Part shown: piece after piece, positions 36,857-44,663 of the stretch | How the letters are laid out: each line of letters begins with the position of its first letter | Position numbering within the stretch: position 1 is the first letter of the stretch | Assembly: GCA_900315245.1 (NCBI GenBank) | Contig: OMYJ01000016.1 | Coordinates: forward strand, 1-44,663 | From: an uncultured Bacteroidales bacterium | Lineage (GTDB): Bacteria; Bacteroidota; Bacteroidia; Bacteroidales; WCHB1-69 | DNA length: 44,663 nt | Direction of reading: 5' to 3' | The notes under the pieces: model-generated | Databases searched by the model: none | Told to the model about the DNA's origin: nothing | Seen by the model: the letters and a program-made list of their open reading frames with translations, nothing else | Program-made: the position numbers and the translations under genes

Positions 36857-37309
36857 TTAAAAACCATACTGATGAATATGCGCATTAAGCCGTTCCTCCC
36901 AAACGTTCTTGGGCATCACGACCACATAATAACCGCTGCGGCGCAGCTTGAAAAGGTTGTATCGGTAGTCATCCTGCGGGAGATTCCACTTGTAGGGGTT
37001 CACATAACCTTTTTGGATAATATCTTCTTCCACATAGGACATTCCCTTGGGCAGATATTGTTCCAATGTGCCCATTTGTTGGAAATTGCCATCCCACAAT
37101 TTGCCAATCACCAAGGCATAGTTGAACATCGTGTAGTTTACACGGACCAACTCTTCGGGGTTGTTCGCCCTCAAATCCTCCACTTTGGCGGACGTGATTT
37201 CCTCCGCCAACTGGGGCGTCACGTAATACTCGCTCATTGGAATATGCTGCTGAGCGAAACCGATGAGCATTACACCCATCATCATCATTGTCAATACTGT
37301 CTTTTTCAT
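36857..37309 (-). CDS. Small secreted protein of unknown function
   Basis: From the ATG at 37309 the product is 150 residues with a signal peptide (MKKTVLTMMMMGVMLIGFAQ); an upstream ATG at 37342 would overlap the -7 box. The mature part is mixed alpha/beta (ITSAKVEDLRANNPEELVRVN, YVEEDIIQKGYVNPYKW) and ends YVVVMPKNVWEERLNAHIHQYGF. I recognise no family. It is transcribed with the T9SS cargo gene 15 bases downstream and could assist it, but nothing in the sequence shows this. Confidence 0.68.
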   Translation of the reverse strand: MKKTVLTMMMMGVMLIGFAQQHIPMSEYYVTPQLAEEITSAKVEDLRANNPEELVRVNYTMFNYALVIGKLWDGNFQQMGTLEQYLPKGMSYVEEDIIQKGYVNPYKWNLPQDDYRYNLFKLRRSGYYVVVMPKNVWEERLNAHIHQYGF

Positions 37310-37341
37310 ATTCGAATATTTTAATACTTTAATAATTATCA

Positions 37342-37349
37342 CAAATATA
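37342..37349 (-). promoter_or_regulatory. -7 promoter element of the 36857/33977 operon
   Basis: The minus strand reads TATATTTG, an exact TAnnTTTG match, 32 bases upstream of the chosen ATG. No TTG is seen at normal -33 spacing. Confidence 0.55.
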
Positions 37350-37463
37350 TCTTCCCTTTCGTTTCTCTCTGTCGCACCAACCCTTCATTTTGTTACATCT
37401 ATTATTCACTTTTTTGTTAAATCAACGTATTTATCTGTTCATCAATATTTTACGATTAAATTT

Positions 37464-37495
37464 TCATCGTCTCATCGTTTCATCGTCTCATCGTC
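37464..37495. repeat. Octamer micro-repeat TCATCGTY at the namZ-like 3' end
   Basis: Four in-phase octamers (TCATCGTC, TCATCGTT, TCATCGTC, TCATCGTC) overlap the end of the NamZ-like gene. Its stop (TGA, 37474-37472) lies in the second unit, and the last residues (DDETMKR) are repeat-encoded. Confidence 0.88.
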
Positions 37496-38704
37496 ATACA
37501 ACAAATACCGCGCCCGCACCTTCTTGAACTGGTCGAGGGCGGGTTGCCATGAAGCGCGGATCTCCTCCTCTGATTTTCCCTCCACAATCTGCTTACGCAA
37601 CTGAGCGGTACCCGCCAACTTGTCGAAGAAGTTGTTCTTGAGGAAGAAATTCGCCTTGTCGGGGTAGTTTTGGTAAGCGTTGAGCAGGAAGAAGAGGTCC
37701 AAACTGCCGGGAGCGTTCCAATCTATGCAAACAGACGCTAACAATTCACCTCGGCATTCCTGATCTTTGAACGGAGGATTCTCCGACACACCAGGGATAG
37801 CGTGCGGGGTGAACGTGTAGTCACCATCTAACAGGCCGGGCGCACCGTACATCTCAAAGGGATGGTCGGTACCGCGCCCCACGCTGACATTCGTGCCCTC
37901 GAAAAAGCAGAGCGAGGGATAGAATAAAATGGCCTTTTTGGTTTGCAAATTCGGGGACGGAGCAACAGGTAATGTATATCGGGTCTGGTGCGTATAACCT
38001 TCCAGCTTCACCACTTCCAAATTGCACTGGACACCGTTTTCTAACCATTTCTCCCCGTTAATCATCCGGGCATACTCCCCTATCGTCATGCCATAGACCA
38101 CCGGCACCGGATGCATACCCACAAACGACTTGTACTGCGGTTCCAATACAGGGCCATCGACATAGAAGCCGTTCGGATTCGGGCGGTCGAGCACGATGAC
38201 CTTGACCTGATTCTCGGCAGCAGCTTCCATCACATAGTGCAGCGTGGAGATGTACGTGTAGAAACGGCAGCCCACATCCTGCAGGTCAAAGAGCAGAATG
38301 TCGATGTCTTGCAGTTGCTCGGCAGTCGGTTTTTTGTTCTTGCCGTAAAGAGAAACCACAGGCAGACCTGTAAGCGGATCCTTGCCGGAGGCGATGGTCG
38401 CGCCCGCCTCCGCCTGTCCGCGGAAACCGTGTTCCGGACAGAACAGCTTCACCAAGTTGACCTTACGGGCAAGCAACGTATCCACCAAGTGTGTATTTCC
38501 GACCACAGAGGTTTGGTTGCCGCACAGGGCTACGCGCTTCCCTTCCAAAAGCGGCAGGTAGCGTTCCATGCACTCGGCGCCAGTGCGCAATGCGGTGACA
38601 GAATCCACAGGGGCCGACTTCATCGTCGGGTCTGCAGACTTGCTCTGTGCGCAAGAGGTCACAAACAGTGCCAGAATTACCACTATCAAAACAGGCTGTT
38701 TCAT
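37472..38704 (-). CDS. DUF1343 / NamZ-like exo-beta-N-acetylmuramidase lipoprotein
   Basis: The 410-residue product has a lipoprotein signal with Cys 18 (LFVTSC). The DUF1343 fold shows GKRVALCGNQTS, the conserved LFCPEHGFRGQAEAG (its Glu is the likely catalytic residue in NamZ enzymes), LFDLQDVGCRFYTYISTL, VLDRPNPNG, and YPSLCFFEGTNVSVGRGTDHPFE. NamZ enzymes remove terminal N-acetylmuramic acid from peptidoglycan fragments, so this is probably a cell-wall recycling enzyme. The gene starts 6 bases after the stop of the frameshifted T9SS gene. The last residues come from an octamer repeat. Confidence 0.9.
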   Translation of the reverse strand: MKQPVLIVVILALFVTSCAQSKSADPTMKSAPVDSVTALRTGAECMERYLPLLEGKRVALCGNQTSVVGNTHLVDTLLARKVNLVKLFCPEHGFRGQAEAGATIASGKDPLTGLPVVSLYGKNKKPTAEQLQDIDILLFDLQDVGCRFYTYISTLHYVMEAAAENQVKVIVLDRPNPNGFYVDGPVLEPQYKSFVGMHPVPVVYGMTIGEYARMINGEKWLENGVQCNLEVVKLEGYTHQTRYTLPVAPSPNLQTKKAILFYPSLCFFEGTNVSVGRGTDHPFEMYGAPGLLDGDYTFTPHAIPGVSENPPFKDQECRGELLASVCIDWNAPGSLDLFFLLNAYQNYPDKANFFLKNNFFDKLAGTAQLRKQIVEGKSEEEIRASWQPALDQFKKVRARYLLYDDETMKR

Positions 38705-38710
38705 TATCGT

Positions 38711-40216
38711 TTATCTTTTTACCACCATTTTTCTGGTTAACACAATACCCTTATACCTAATGCTATAGAAATAGACCCCAGCAGGCAATTCATTGACATT
38801 CAGAACAAAGAAATTGTTCCCGTATTCCGCCTCCTGAATATCCGTATAGACTACTTGCCCCACGGCATTCTCCACCTCAAGCGTAACCAGACCCGGTTCC
38901 GGCACAGAATAAGGAATGCGGGTGGATGCAACCGCCGGGTTCGGTTCATTCTGTCCCAAGACAACACTTCCTTCGCCATCGTAGTCCGGAATGTTCACAT
39001 CAGTACAAGAAACGACTCTTTTGACGTTATTATACTCGTTCTTGTCATCCGGAATAATCACCGTGGCCCTAACCTCCCATAAATGGGTAAAATTGGTAAC
39101 CACAAATTCGTGGGTGCTGGTGTATTCAAGAGTTTCGCCAGGCTCAAGATGATGGACTATGTGTTCCGTAGCGGTAGAAATAACATCAGCACTACCCGCT
39201 CTGAATTCAACATCAAACTCTTCTACTGCAAAATTCCCGTTATTGTAGAGTTCTATGACTGGCACCACAATGCTGTTCGCAGAAAAGCAAGAATCCGTTT
39301 CGGAAGAAGGATAAACAATGCGGTTGACAGCCATGTCGGGACGACCTACAACGAGGTTGATGTCATCGATACTCGGGTCAACAAGTCCATACTGGTTAGT
39401 CACTGTGAAGCGCAGTCGTGCCACCTCATCCACATCGTTCAGTGCAAAGAGCGTATCGTTCCACTCATCATCGCCACCAAGCTGACCACCGTCAGCTTTG
39501 GTAAGCTGAGCGATGGTCTGGTAATAGTTACCGGAACCCGTTTCCACGCGCATCACAAAATCGGTGCCGGACTTGTTGGCGAAATACTTGTAGAAGTTGA
39601 GTTCCGAAGGATATCCGTTACGGTGGTGCATATTGACACAGCTGCTGGTCAGAGATGTCCATTTGTTGTATATGCCCGCGCTGCTCTGACCGGGAACAGA
39701 GACATAGCCGCCGAGATTCTCCAGAGGCGTGCCGGCGTTTGTGTGGTCATGAGCAGGACCGCCACCAACCACGTTATTTTGGGATGCACCTACCACCTCC
39801 TTCCACATATAGTTACTGGCATCCGAGGTGACCTCCCAACCGAGAGCCAACTGCGGGTCAGTCGGATCAATCTGGGGATTGAACGGTTCCACAAACGGCA
39901 ACTGCTCAACGGGAATGTCAGAGACCGAAGCATTGATGCTGCGCGTGTCATTGCCCAGGTACTGGTCGCCCATATATGCAATCTGCACGTTCACGTGGTA
40001 CTGGCCAGGAGCGCTGAGATTCACATTTGGGATGGTCACCATCATGTCGCCGTTCGGCGGAATCACGCCATTAGTCATCACCTTGTTGTAAGTACCAGGA
40101 ACCGCTCCTGTAACCGTGGCTGTGATGTTCAGCGCGTTGTCAGCACTCAAGGTCTGGGACACCGTACCATAGTTGCGAATAATAATACGCATATTGGCAT
40201 TGGTGTCGGCACACAC
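38711..40216 (-). CDS. C-terminal fragment of the giant T9SS surface protein (MAM-like and type A sorting domain)
   Basis: This frame gives 501 residues from a GTG at 40216, but the protein sequence clearly continues upstream in the same frame to about 40261 (CSLGVSAIRHPDGEV). After a CARDB-like part comes a MAM-like region (about 110-320: LPFVEPFNP, ELNFYKYFANKSGTDFVMRVE, SIDDINLVVG). The end is a T9SS type A sorting domain beginning QNEPNPAVASTRIPYSVP, with ENAVGQVVY, LPAGVYFYSIRYKG and KMVVKR. It has no start of its own and is the third piece of one broken gene. Confidence 0.75.
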   Translation of the reverse strand: MCADTNANMRIIIRNYGTVSQTLSADNALNITATVTGAVPGTYNKVMTNGVIPPNGDMMVTIPNVNLSAPGQYHVNVQIAYMGDQYLGNDTRSINASVSDIPVEQLPFVEPFNPQIDPTDPQLALGWEVTSDASNYMWKEVVGASQNNVVGGGPAHDHTNAGTPLENLGGYVSVPGQSSAGIYNKWTSLTSSCVNMHHRNGYPSELNFYKYFANKSGTDFVMRVETGSGNYYQTIAQLTKADGGQLGGDDEWNDTLFALNDVDEVARLRFTVTNQYGLVDPSIDDINLVVGRPDMAVNRIVYPSSETDSCFSANSIVVPVIELYNNGNFAVEEFDVEFRAGSADVISTATEHIVHHLEPGETLEYTSTHEFVVTNFTHLWEVRATVIIPDDKNEYNNVKRVVSCTDVNIPDYDGEGSVVLGQNEPNPAVASTRIPYSVPEPGLVTLEVENAVGQVVYTDIQEAEYGNNFFVLNVNELPAGVYFYSIRYKGIVLTRKMVVKR

Positions 40217-41001
40217 CTCGCCGTCAGGATGCCTGATTGCCGAGACACCGAGGCTACAGTAGAGCAGATTACGCGCATACGGGTTTGTCCCACCTCAGCA
40301 TTAAACGGGACATACACAAGATATTCAGTGACGGAATAGGAATCACCCGCCGGGATAGACAGGGACGAGAAAACCTCTTCACCCGGATCAGTGAAGACAC
40401 CATTACGGTTGAAGTCTATATAGGCTTTCTTCCAGACACTCTTCGTTGTGGATCCCGTAAAGGCATGCGTAACCGAAAGAGGATATTCCTGACCCAAAAG
40501 CAGTTCCACGGGCGCAACCGTCTGTGTGAAGTCGGTGTACATTCCATCGCCCGGAGCTGTAGGATGGTTCGTGTAAGGCGCACCAATGCCGTTATCGAGA
40601 GAAGCAACTGAGACATTGGTGATATGGGCACCGTCATGGCTCAACAGCGGGCGCGACGGGCATGGATCCTCAACACTTAACCAAATCATAGTGGTATCAT
40701 TGGAATGGTAAGTGTCGGAGGTGAGACCCGTATAGGCTTTGAACGGAGTCGGGAAATAGACACTGGTCAAGTCCACATGAGCATTGAACATCATAGTCGC
40801 CGTGGCACCGGAGGCCAAAGAGCCGCTGTAGTGCTGGGTGACTGGCGTGTTGTTATCCAACTGGTAGAAGACCGGGAAGTCCGAAACTGTCTGGGAACCG
40901 AAATTCTGAAGCGTTACCGTCACGGTCTCGTTGTTCGTGAAATTGCTGGTTTGCGGGACTGGGGCGGTGATAGCCACCACACCCACATCGTGCTGCGGCA
41001 C
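40147..41001 (-). CDS. Middle fragment of the giant T9SS surface protein (CARDB-like and GEVED domain)
   Basis: This frame carries genuine protein from about 41028 (LRVASPNTTVPQHDVGV) to about 40262. It has a CARDB-like adhesion module (VTVTLQNFGSQTVSDFPVFYQL) and a GEVED domain (KAYIDFNRNGVFTDPGEEVF, EVGQTRMRV). After 40262 the translation loses sense (STVASVSRQSG), while the frame of the next fragment takes over. The nominal start is a GTG without context. It is flanked on both sides by frame changes. Confidence 0.7.
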   Translation of the reverse strand: MPQHDVGVVAITAPVPQTSNFTNNETVTVTLQNFGSQTVSDFPVFYQLDNNTPVTQHYSGSLASGATATMMFNAHVDLTSVYFPTPFKAYTGLTSDTYHSNDTTMIWLSVEDPCPSRPLLSHDGAHITNVSVASLDNGIGAPYTNHPTAPGDGMYTDFTQTVAPVELLLGQEYPLSVTHAFTGSTTKSVWKKAYIDFNRNGVFTDPGEEVFSSLSIPAGDSYSVTEYLVYVPFNAEVGQTRMRVICSTVASVSRQSGILTARCVPTPMPICVLLFATMVRCPRP

Positions 41002-44000
41002 CGTGGTGTTGGGTGAAGCTACTCGCAGAGGTCATCGGGAGGTTCTGTGCTTTGGTATAGACCATCCTGCCATTGGTGGCCATTGGTGTGTTCGTGAACT
41101 TCGGCACGGGATTGATACCATAGCCATTCACACAGTTGACTTCGCCACAATCGTGTTCAGCATAAAGCAACAGGCCTTCGCCGTTAAAATCGTAGCCGCC
41201 CGTCACAGCAAAACCGACCCATCCTTCTTGGTCAAGGGCTATTTCCCCATCAAATACCAAAGTGGCATCGGATGTTTCGCCCAACCAGTTGATACTCTGG
41301 ACGCCCGTACCAATATTCAGTACATTGGCGGTATCCTTCAGCCAGAACTTCATCGGAATAGCAACTCCATTGGCATCAGCAGTGCAAACATGGAAAAATA
41401 TGCTGTCGATACGACCTTCAACACCACCCATATCCGCCTTGTTGTAGAGAATTTTGGCGTACGAGTGACTATTGGTGAAAGTGAACGGTGCTGCATTCGT
41501 CTGGCTCGTGATATTACCAGTACCTGCAAGCACATCCGCATTGAAACCATCTGACTCGATACGGCCACTATAATAGTACGTGGTGGGGACGAAAATCGGT
41601 TCAGTGGTAAAACTGCTGCCTTCCGCCATCGCCTGCTCGTCATCGGCGTTTTCATAGAAATAGTAGTGGTTCAAGACTGAAGTTCCAGGTGCAATCGTCT
41701 GCATGCCGCCGTATGGCACCGTGTAGGTCAATGGTTCCGGGGCGACAGGCAAAGCCGGGATGTACAAGGATCCGTATATAGTGTCATTGAGCGTATAAAC
41801 CGGCATCGAGGCTTCCGCCGGTGTGGTATAGACCACATATTGGTAAATCCGGTTCTGCGTTGCGGAGCCAAGGGTCACGACATTGTCGAATGTGATGGTA
41901 TCCCGAGCCAGCGAAGCAACAGAATTGTTAATCAGACTAACGGTGTTGACGTTGGCGGGACCCGTGAACTGCGCGTTCAGGTTGAATGTACCCGCCGGGA
42001 TCACGGATGTTGACGTGGTGTCACGGTTGGTAACGGACACTCGAAGGTCTGGACTCAATGAAGCAGGACACTGGTAGGAAACAGGGTAAACCAACTCGTC
42101 TGTACTGAAATCATACTGCGGGCTAAACACATTGACAATCACTTTGATACGTTTTGTGATGCAATTACTGATTTGTGTTTTTCCCGAGACCCAGTAGATG
42201 GCAGTGTCATACAGTGCAGGCGTTGTAAAGTATGGGGCAAATGTGGTGCTGGTGTAGAAGGGCATCGCATCGTCCTCATCTGCATAGAAATAATATTGAG
42301 TGATGTCAGCAGGTCTGTCAGCGGGTTGCAAAATGCTATACATATTGGTGTAATCACCCGTATATACAATGCTGTCAGGCAGATAAGCCGTACGATAGGA
42401 GACAAAACTGCCTGAAATGGTGTCATCACCCGTATATACAACATTCTCGTCATTCAAAGTCGTGAAGATAGTATAATTGAATGTATTGTTACCCGTAGGG
42501 GCGCTGAAATCGAACGGAGTGGCGAACTCCACAACTTTTACCTCTTCCGGAGCAAACTCTTCCGCCACGGTGTGAGTGATTTCTGATCCGTTGAACACAG
42601 CATGAACCACAACCTTGTTGGCAGGAATCGGGATGTTCCGCTTGTTCTTGATTTGTACTTTGATATGCTCGTCATACAAAGCACAGCCTGACACAGGCTC
42701 CAATAGTGCCTGCATTTCCACATCGTAAGCCGGAATGACAGGCACGTGGAGGTGGATCGGCACCTTTTCACTACCACACTCCAAATCGGCAACCGTAAAA
42801 CGGACATTGGGCCTGTTGGCAACGTTGTAATATGTTCCCGACATTTGTTCCAGCGTGTTTGCCGATTTCTTTTGACACAAATCGTAAGAACTATTGGATT
42901 TATAGAACACTGGATAGCTGTCAGCGCCGGACACATACTGTCCGCAGTTGTTGCACTGGCTGCCCGTTCCTGTACAATAATCGGCACAATTGGTCTCCAT
43001 GAGAACCATCAGGTTACCGTGGTTGAAGTCAAACGGAGTGAGCAAGTTGAAGTAAAACCAGCCTGCCTGATTGAAATAAACCCAGTCATCCACCACCAGA
43101 GTGGCATCATTGATTTCATCCTCCCAGTTGACTGTCGAGGAGGTGAACCCATTCTCGTCGGTACACTTCATATAGATTTTCATCGGAATACCGTTGGAAG
43201 CAGCGGTGTTCACAGGGGTTTTCACCTGAATGGCAAATGCGCTGACGATGCCGTGTGTACCGATTTCCTGTTCCAGATAGAGAACACGGCCTCTCGAATA
43301 ACCATTGCTGAACGTGAACGGATCTGCTCCGTATCCTGTGCCCGTACCCACTATGGCGTCTTCCACCGTACCCGGGTTGGCGTTCACATAATACGTGGTG
43401 TCGAAATAGATTTCCGGTGTGGTATAGGTCTGGCTGTAACCCAGCAGATTCCAAGACTCGTAACCCGCATTGGTGAACCAACCGAATGTACCCTCCGGAA
43501 TGGAGGTGGGCAATTGAGCGGTTAAGGTGGTGTTTGTACGATAGTTCACCAACACCGTATCCTGCACTATCGGCAGCGGTGACTTTCCGCGGGAAACCAC
43601 CACAACATCCAACGTATCGTTGAAGGTCAGACGATCCTGAGGCAGTTTGTCTGACCAGATTCTGATAATATAGTTGGAGTCGTTATCTATCAAGTTGTTG
43701 GTGAAGTCATAGCTATTAGCGAAGGTGAACAGCGTGGTCTCGCGGCTGAAAAGCGTGTCGGTGAACGCCTCGGTGACGACCGCCCCGCCATTGATCGTGT
43801 AATGCAACTGGATCGGCGAAAATATTTCCGTAGTGCCATTGTTGGTAATCTGCACCTTCAGATGCTCATGACCCAAGTCGCAACTCATGACCGGATGCAT
43901 CAGATTCAACAAGGCGACATCATGCACGTAAGGCGTGTCCACCACCGCACCTATCATGAAACGGCCACTCGTCTGTGAAACATACGTGCCATCCTGCAGG

Positions 44001-44663
44001 TAATAGAACGTGGAGTCGCGGAGCGGGGTCTCTACCTGAGCCGCCAAATAATTGCCGTGAGACAGCATCTCCAAGCCCACGTAGAACTCACCCGTAGTGT
44101 TGGTCAACATAAAGTTCTGGATGGGTATCGTGTTCCACGCTCCCTGTTGCAACGTGCTGAAATCAACACGCTCGGAGGTTGCAAGGATATTACCCGATGC
44201 ATCAGACACAAAGGCCTTGAAGCCGTTCTCTGGATTGGCTATGTAGGTCTGGTCATAATAGTATTTCACGGCCGTCACAACCAGTTCCTCATTCGTCTTG
44301 TATCTCACACACGGACGTATGATGCTGTTGTAGTCGCCGAGAAGGAGGATGTCTGTGGTGGTGTCCGCCATAGTGGCGACATTCTGCGTGGTCACCATGC
44401 GCCAATGCTGGGTGTTGTTAAGGTTCTGTTGGTCATCGGCGGCTCGCACCTCCACGTCTTTCACCTCCTGCACACTGTACTGGTGGTCCGGGAAGGTGAC
44501 CAGCGTCTCGGCGTGATACGGCAGGCTCGGGATCGTCAGGGTGTCCTGCCACTGCTCGTTCGCACCGGTGACATTCAGATACACCTGCACGTTGTTCTGG
44601 GGCTGTGCGCCCTCGTTCCGCACCAGGGCGCTCACCACGCCGCGCATCGAGTACTCGGTGGGG
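40853..44663 (-). CDS. N-terminal-side fragment of the giant T9SS surface protein, 5' truncated
   Basis: The frame is open to the right edge (TEYS precedes the first Met at 44647), so the true start is outside. About 1200 residues carry repeated modules: CARDB-like strands (HEHLKVQITNNGTTEIF, DLRVSVTNRDTTS) alternating with Ig-like segments of the type YTTPEIYFDTTYYVNA / FTTEPIFVPTTYYYSG. Two lectin- or fibronectin-like modules contain GHGIVSAFAIQVKT-type sequence and WVGFAVTGGYDFNG. After about 41034 the frame becomes nonsense (SSFTQHHGAAARC) and the neighbouring frame continues. Together with the next two fragments it would encode about 1980 residues or more. Binding function is inferred. 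Confidence 0.75.
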   Translation of the reverse strand, partial: PTEYSMRGVVSALVRNEGAQPQNNVQVYLNVTGANEQWQDTLTIPSLPYHAETLVTFPDHQYSVQEVKDVEVRAADDQQNLNNTQHWRMVTTQNVATMADTTTDILLLGDYNSIIRPCVRYKTNEELVVTAVKYYYDQTYIANPENGFKAFVSDASGNILATSERVDFSTLQQGAWNTIPIQNFMLTNTTGEFYVGLEMLSHGNYLAAQVETPLRDSTFYYLQDGTYVSQTSGRFMIGAVVDTPYVHDVALLNLMHPVMSCDLGHEHLKVQITNNGTTEIFSPIQLHYTINGGAVVTEAFTDTLFSRETTLFTFANSYDFTNNLIDNDSNYIIRIWSDKLPQDRLTFNDTLDVVVVSRGKSPLPIVQDTVLVNYRTNTTLTAQLPTSIPEGTFGWFTNAGYESWNLLGYSQTYTTPEIYFDTTYYVNANPGTVEDAIVGTGTGYGADPFTFSNGYSRGRVLYLEQEIGTHGIVSAFAIQVKTPVNTAASNGIPMKIYMKCTDENGFTSSTVNWEDEINDATLVVDDWVYFNQAGWFYFNLLTPFDFNHGNLMVLMETNCADYCTGTGSQCNNCGQYVSGADSYPVFYKSNSSYDLCQKKSANTLEQMSGTYYNVANRPNVRFTVADLECGSEKVPIHLHVPVIPAYDVEMQALLEPVSGCALYDEHIKVQIKNKRNIPIPANKVVVHAVFNGSEITHTVAEEFAPEEVKVVEFATPFDFSAPTGNNTFNYTIFTTLNDENVVYTGDDTISGSFVSYRTAYLPDSIVYTGDYTNMYSILQPADRPADITQYYFYADEDDAMPFYTSTTFAPYFTTPALYDTAIYWVSGKTQISNCITKRIKVIVNVFSPQYDFSTDELVYPVSYQCPASLSPDLRVSVTNRDTTSTSVIPAGTFNLNAQFTGPANVNTVSLINNSVASLARDTITFDNVVTLGSATQNRIYQYVVYTTPAEASMPVYTLNDTIYGSLYIPALPVAPEPLTYTVPYGGMQTIAPGTSVLNHYYFYENADDEQAMAEGSSFTTEPIFVPTTYYYSGRIESDGFNADVLAGTGNITSQTNAAPFTFTNSHSYAKILYNKADMGGVEGRIDSIFFHVCTADANGVAIPMKFWLKDTANVLNIGTGVQSINWLGETSDATLVFDGEIALDQEGWVGFAVTGGYDFNGEGLLLYAEHDCGEVNCVNGYGINPVPKFTNTPMATNGRMVYTKAQNLPMTSASSFTQHHGAAARCGCGGYHRPSPANQQFHEQRDRDGNASEFRFPDSFGLPGLLPVG

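Noticed and set aside
39083..40339. 418-codon plus-strand frame across the T9SS fragment junction
   Set aside because: Antisense to recognisable MAM-like and sorting-domain sequence; the translation has no recognisable protein pattern.
40200..41040. Programmed ribosomal frameshifting in the giant T9SS gene
   Set aside because: The two shifts are in opposite directions, with no obvious slippery heptamer or downstream stem at either; mutation or sequence error is simpler.

Overview
The window comes from a bacterium of the phylum Bacteroidota, most likely an uncultured anaerobic Bacteroidales-type lineage. Evidence: type IX secretion (T9SS) C-terminal sorting domains on three large surface proteins, the T9SS component PorZ, a fused FeoA-FeoB, a class III (oxygen-sensitive) ribonucleotide reductase, a FISUMP-domain protein, and at least seven promoters with the Bacteroidota -7 element TAnnTTTG. 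No phage, transposase, CRISPR array, tRNA or rRNA was seen.

Layout. 1-2.5 kb: 3' part of a Cys-rich tandem-repeat T9SS cargo. 2.5-8.3 kb (minus): rbfA, a LolC/E-type permease, porZ and recO in one tight operon, followed by tatA-tatC. 8.3-11.8 kb (minus): a compact operon of a YD-like secreted protein, a VTC polyphosphate-polymerase-domain protein, a DUF4956 membrane protein, a DUF2490 outer-membrane protein and MscS. 12-16.6 kb: two divergent promoters, one driving a frameshifted lipoprotein (minus), the other a 46-residue lipoprotein, a predicted barrel, an S41 protease and an O-antigen-ligase-like protein (plus). 16.6-20 kb: enolase, DUF2147, and a secreted C1B cysteine peptidase. 20-23.1 kb: a cobalamin riboswitch followed by nrdD and nrdG. 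23.2-26.5 kb (minus): an operon of a FISUMP protein and two secreted paralogues. 26.9-33.9 kb: feoAB and a divergent 1410-residue dehydratase activase. 34-44.7 kb (minus): a T9SS giant broken into three frames, a NamZ-like lipoprotein, a small secreted protein and a second T9SS cargo.

How the parts connect. Most of the window concerns the cell envelope: Tat export, lipoprotein/permease machinery, PorZ with its cargoes, mechanosensitive release, and peptidoglycan or O-antigen handling. The metabolic genes (B12-controlled class III RNR, ferrous iron import, radical dehydratase activation) fit an anaerobic life.

The most unusual signal is in the spaces between genes. Short tandem repeats of several unrelated sequences, with units of 7, 8 and 14 bp (none divisible by three), sit at gene ends. 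The stop codons of tatC, mscS, feoAB, namZ and nrdD lie inside such arrays, and that of the frameshifted lipoprotein lies at an array edge. Longer spacers also hold a REP-like double hairpin and a composite module seen twice. Other points of interest are the riboswitch on a class III RNR, the VTC/DUF4956/DUF2490/MscS operon, and three apparent frameshifts.
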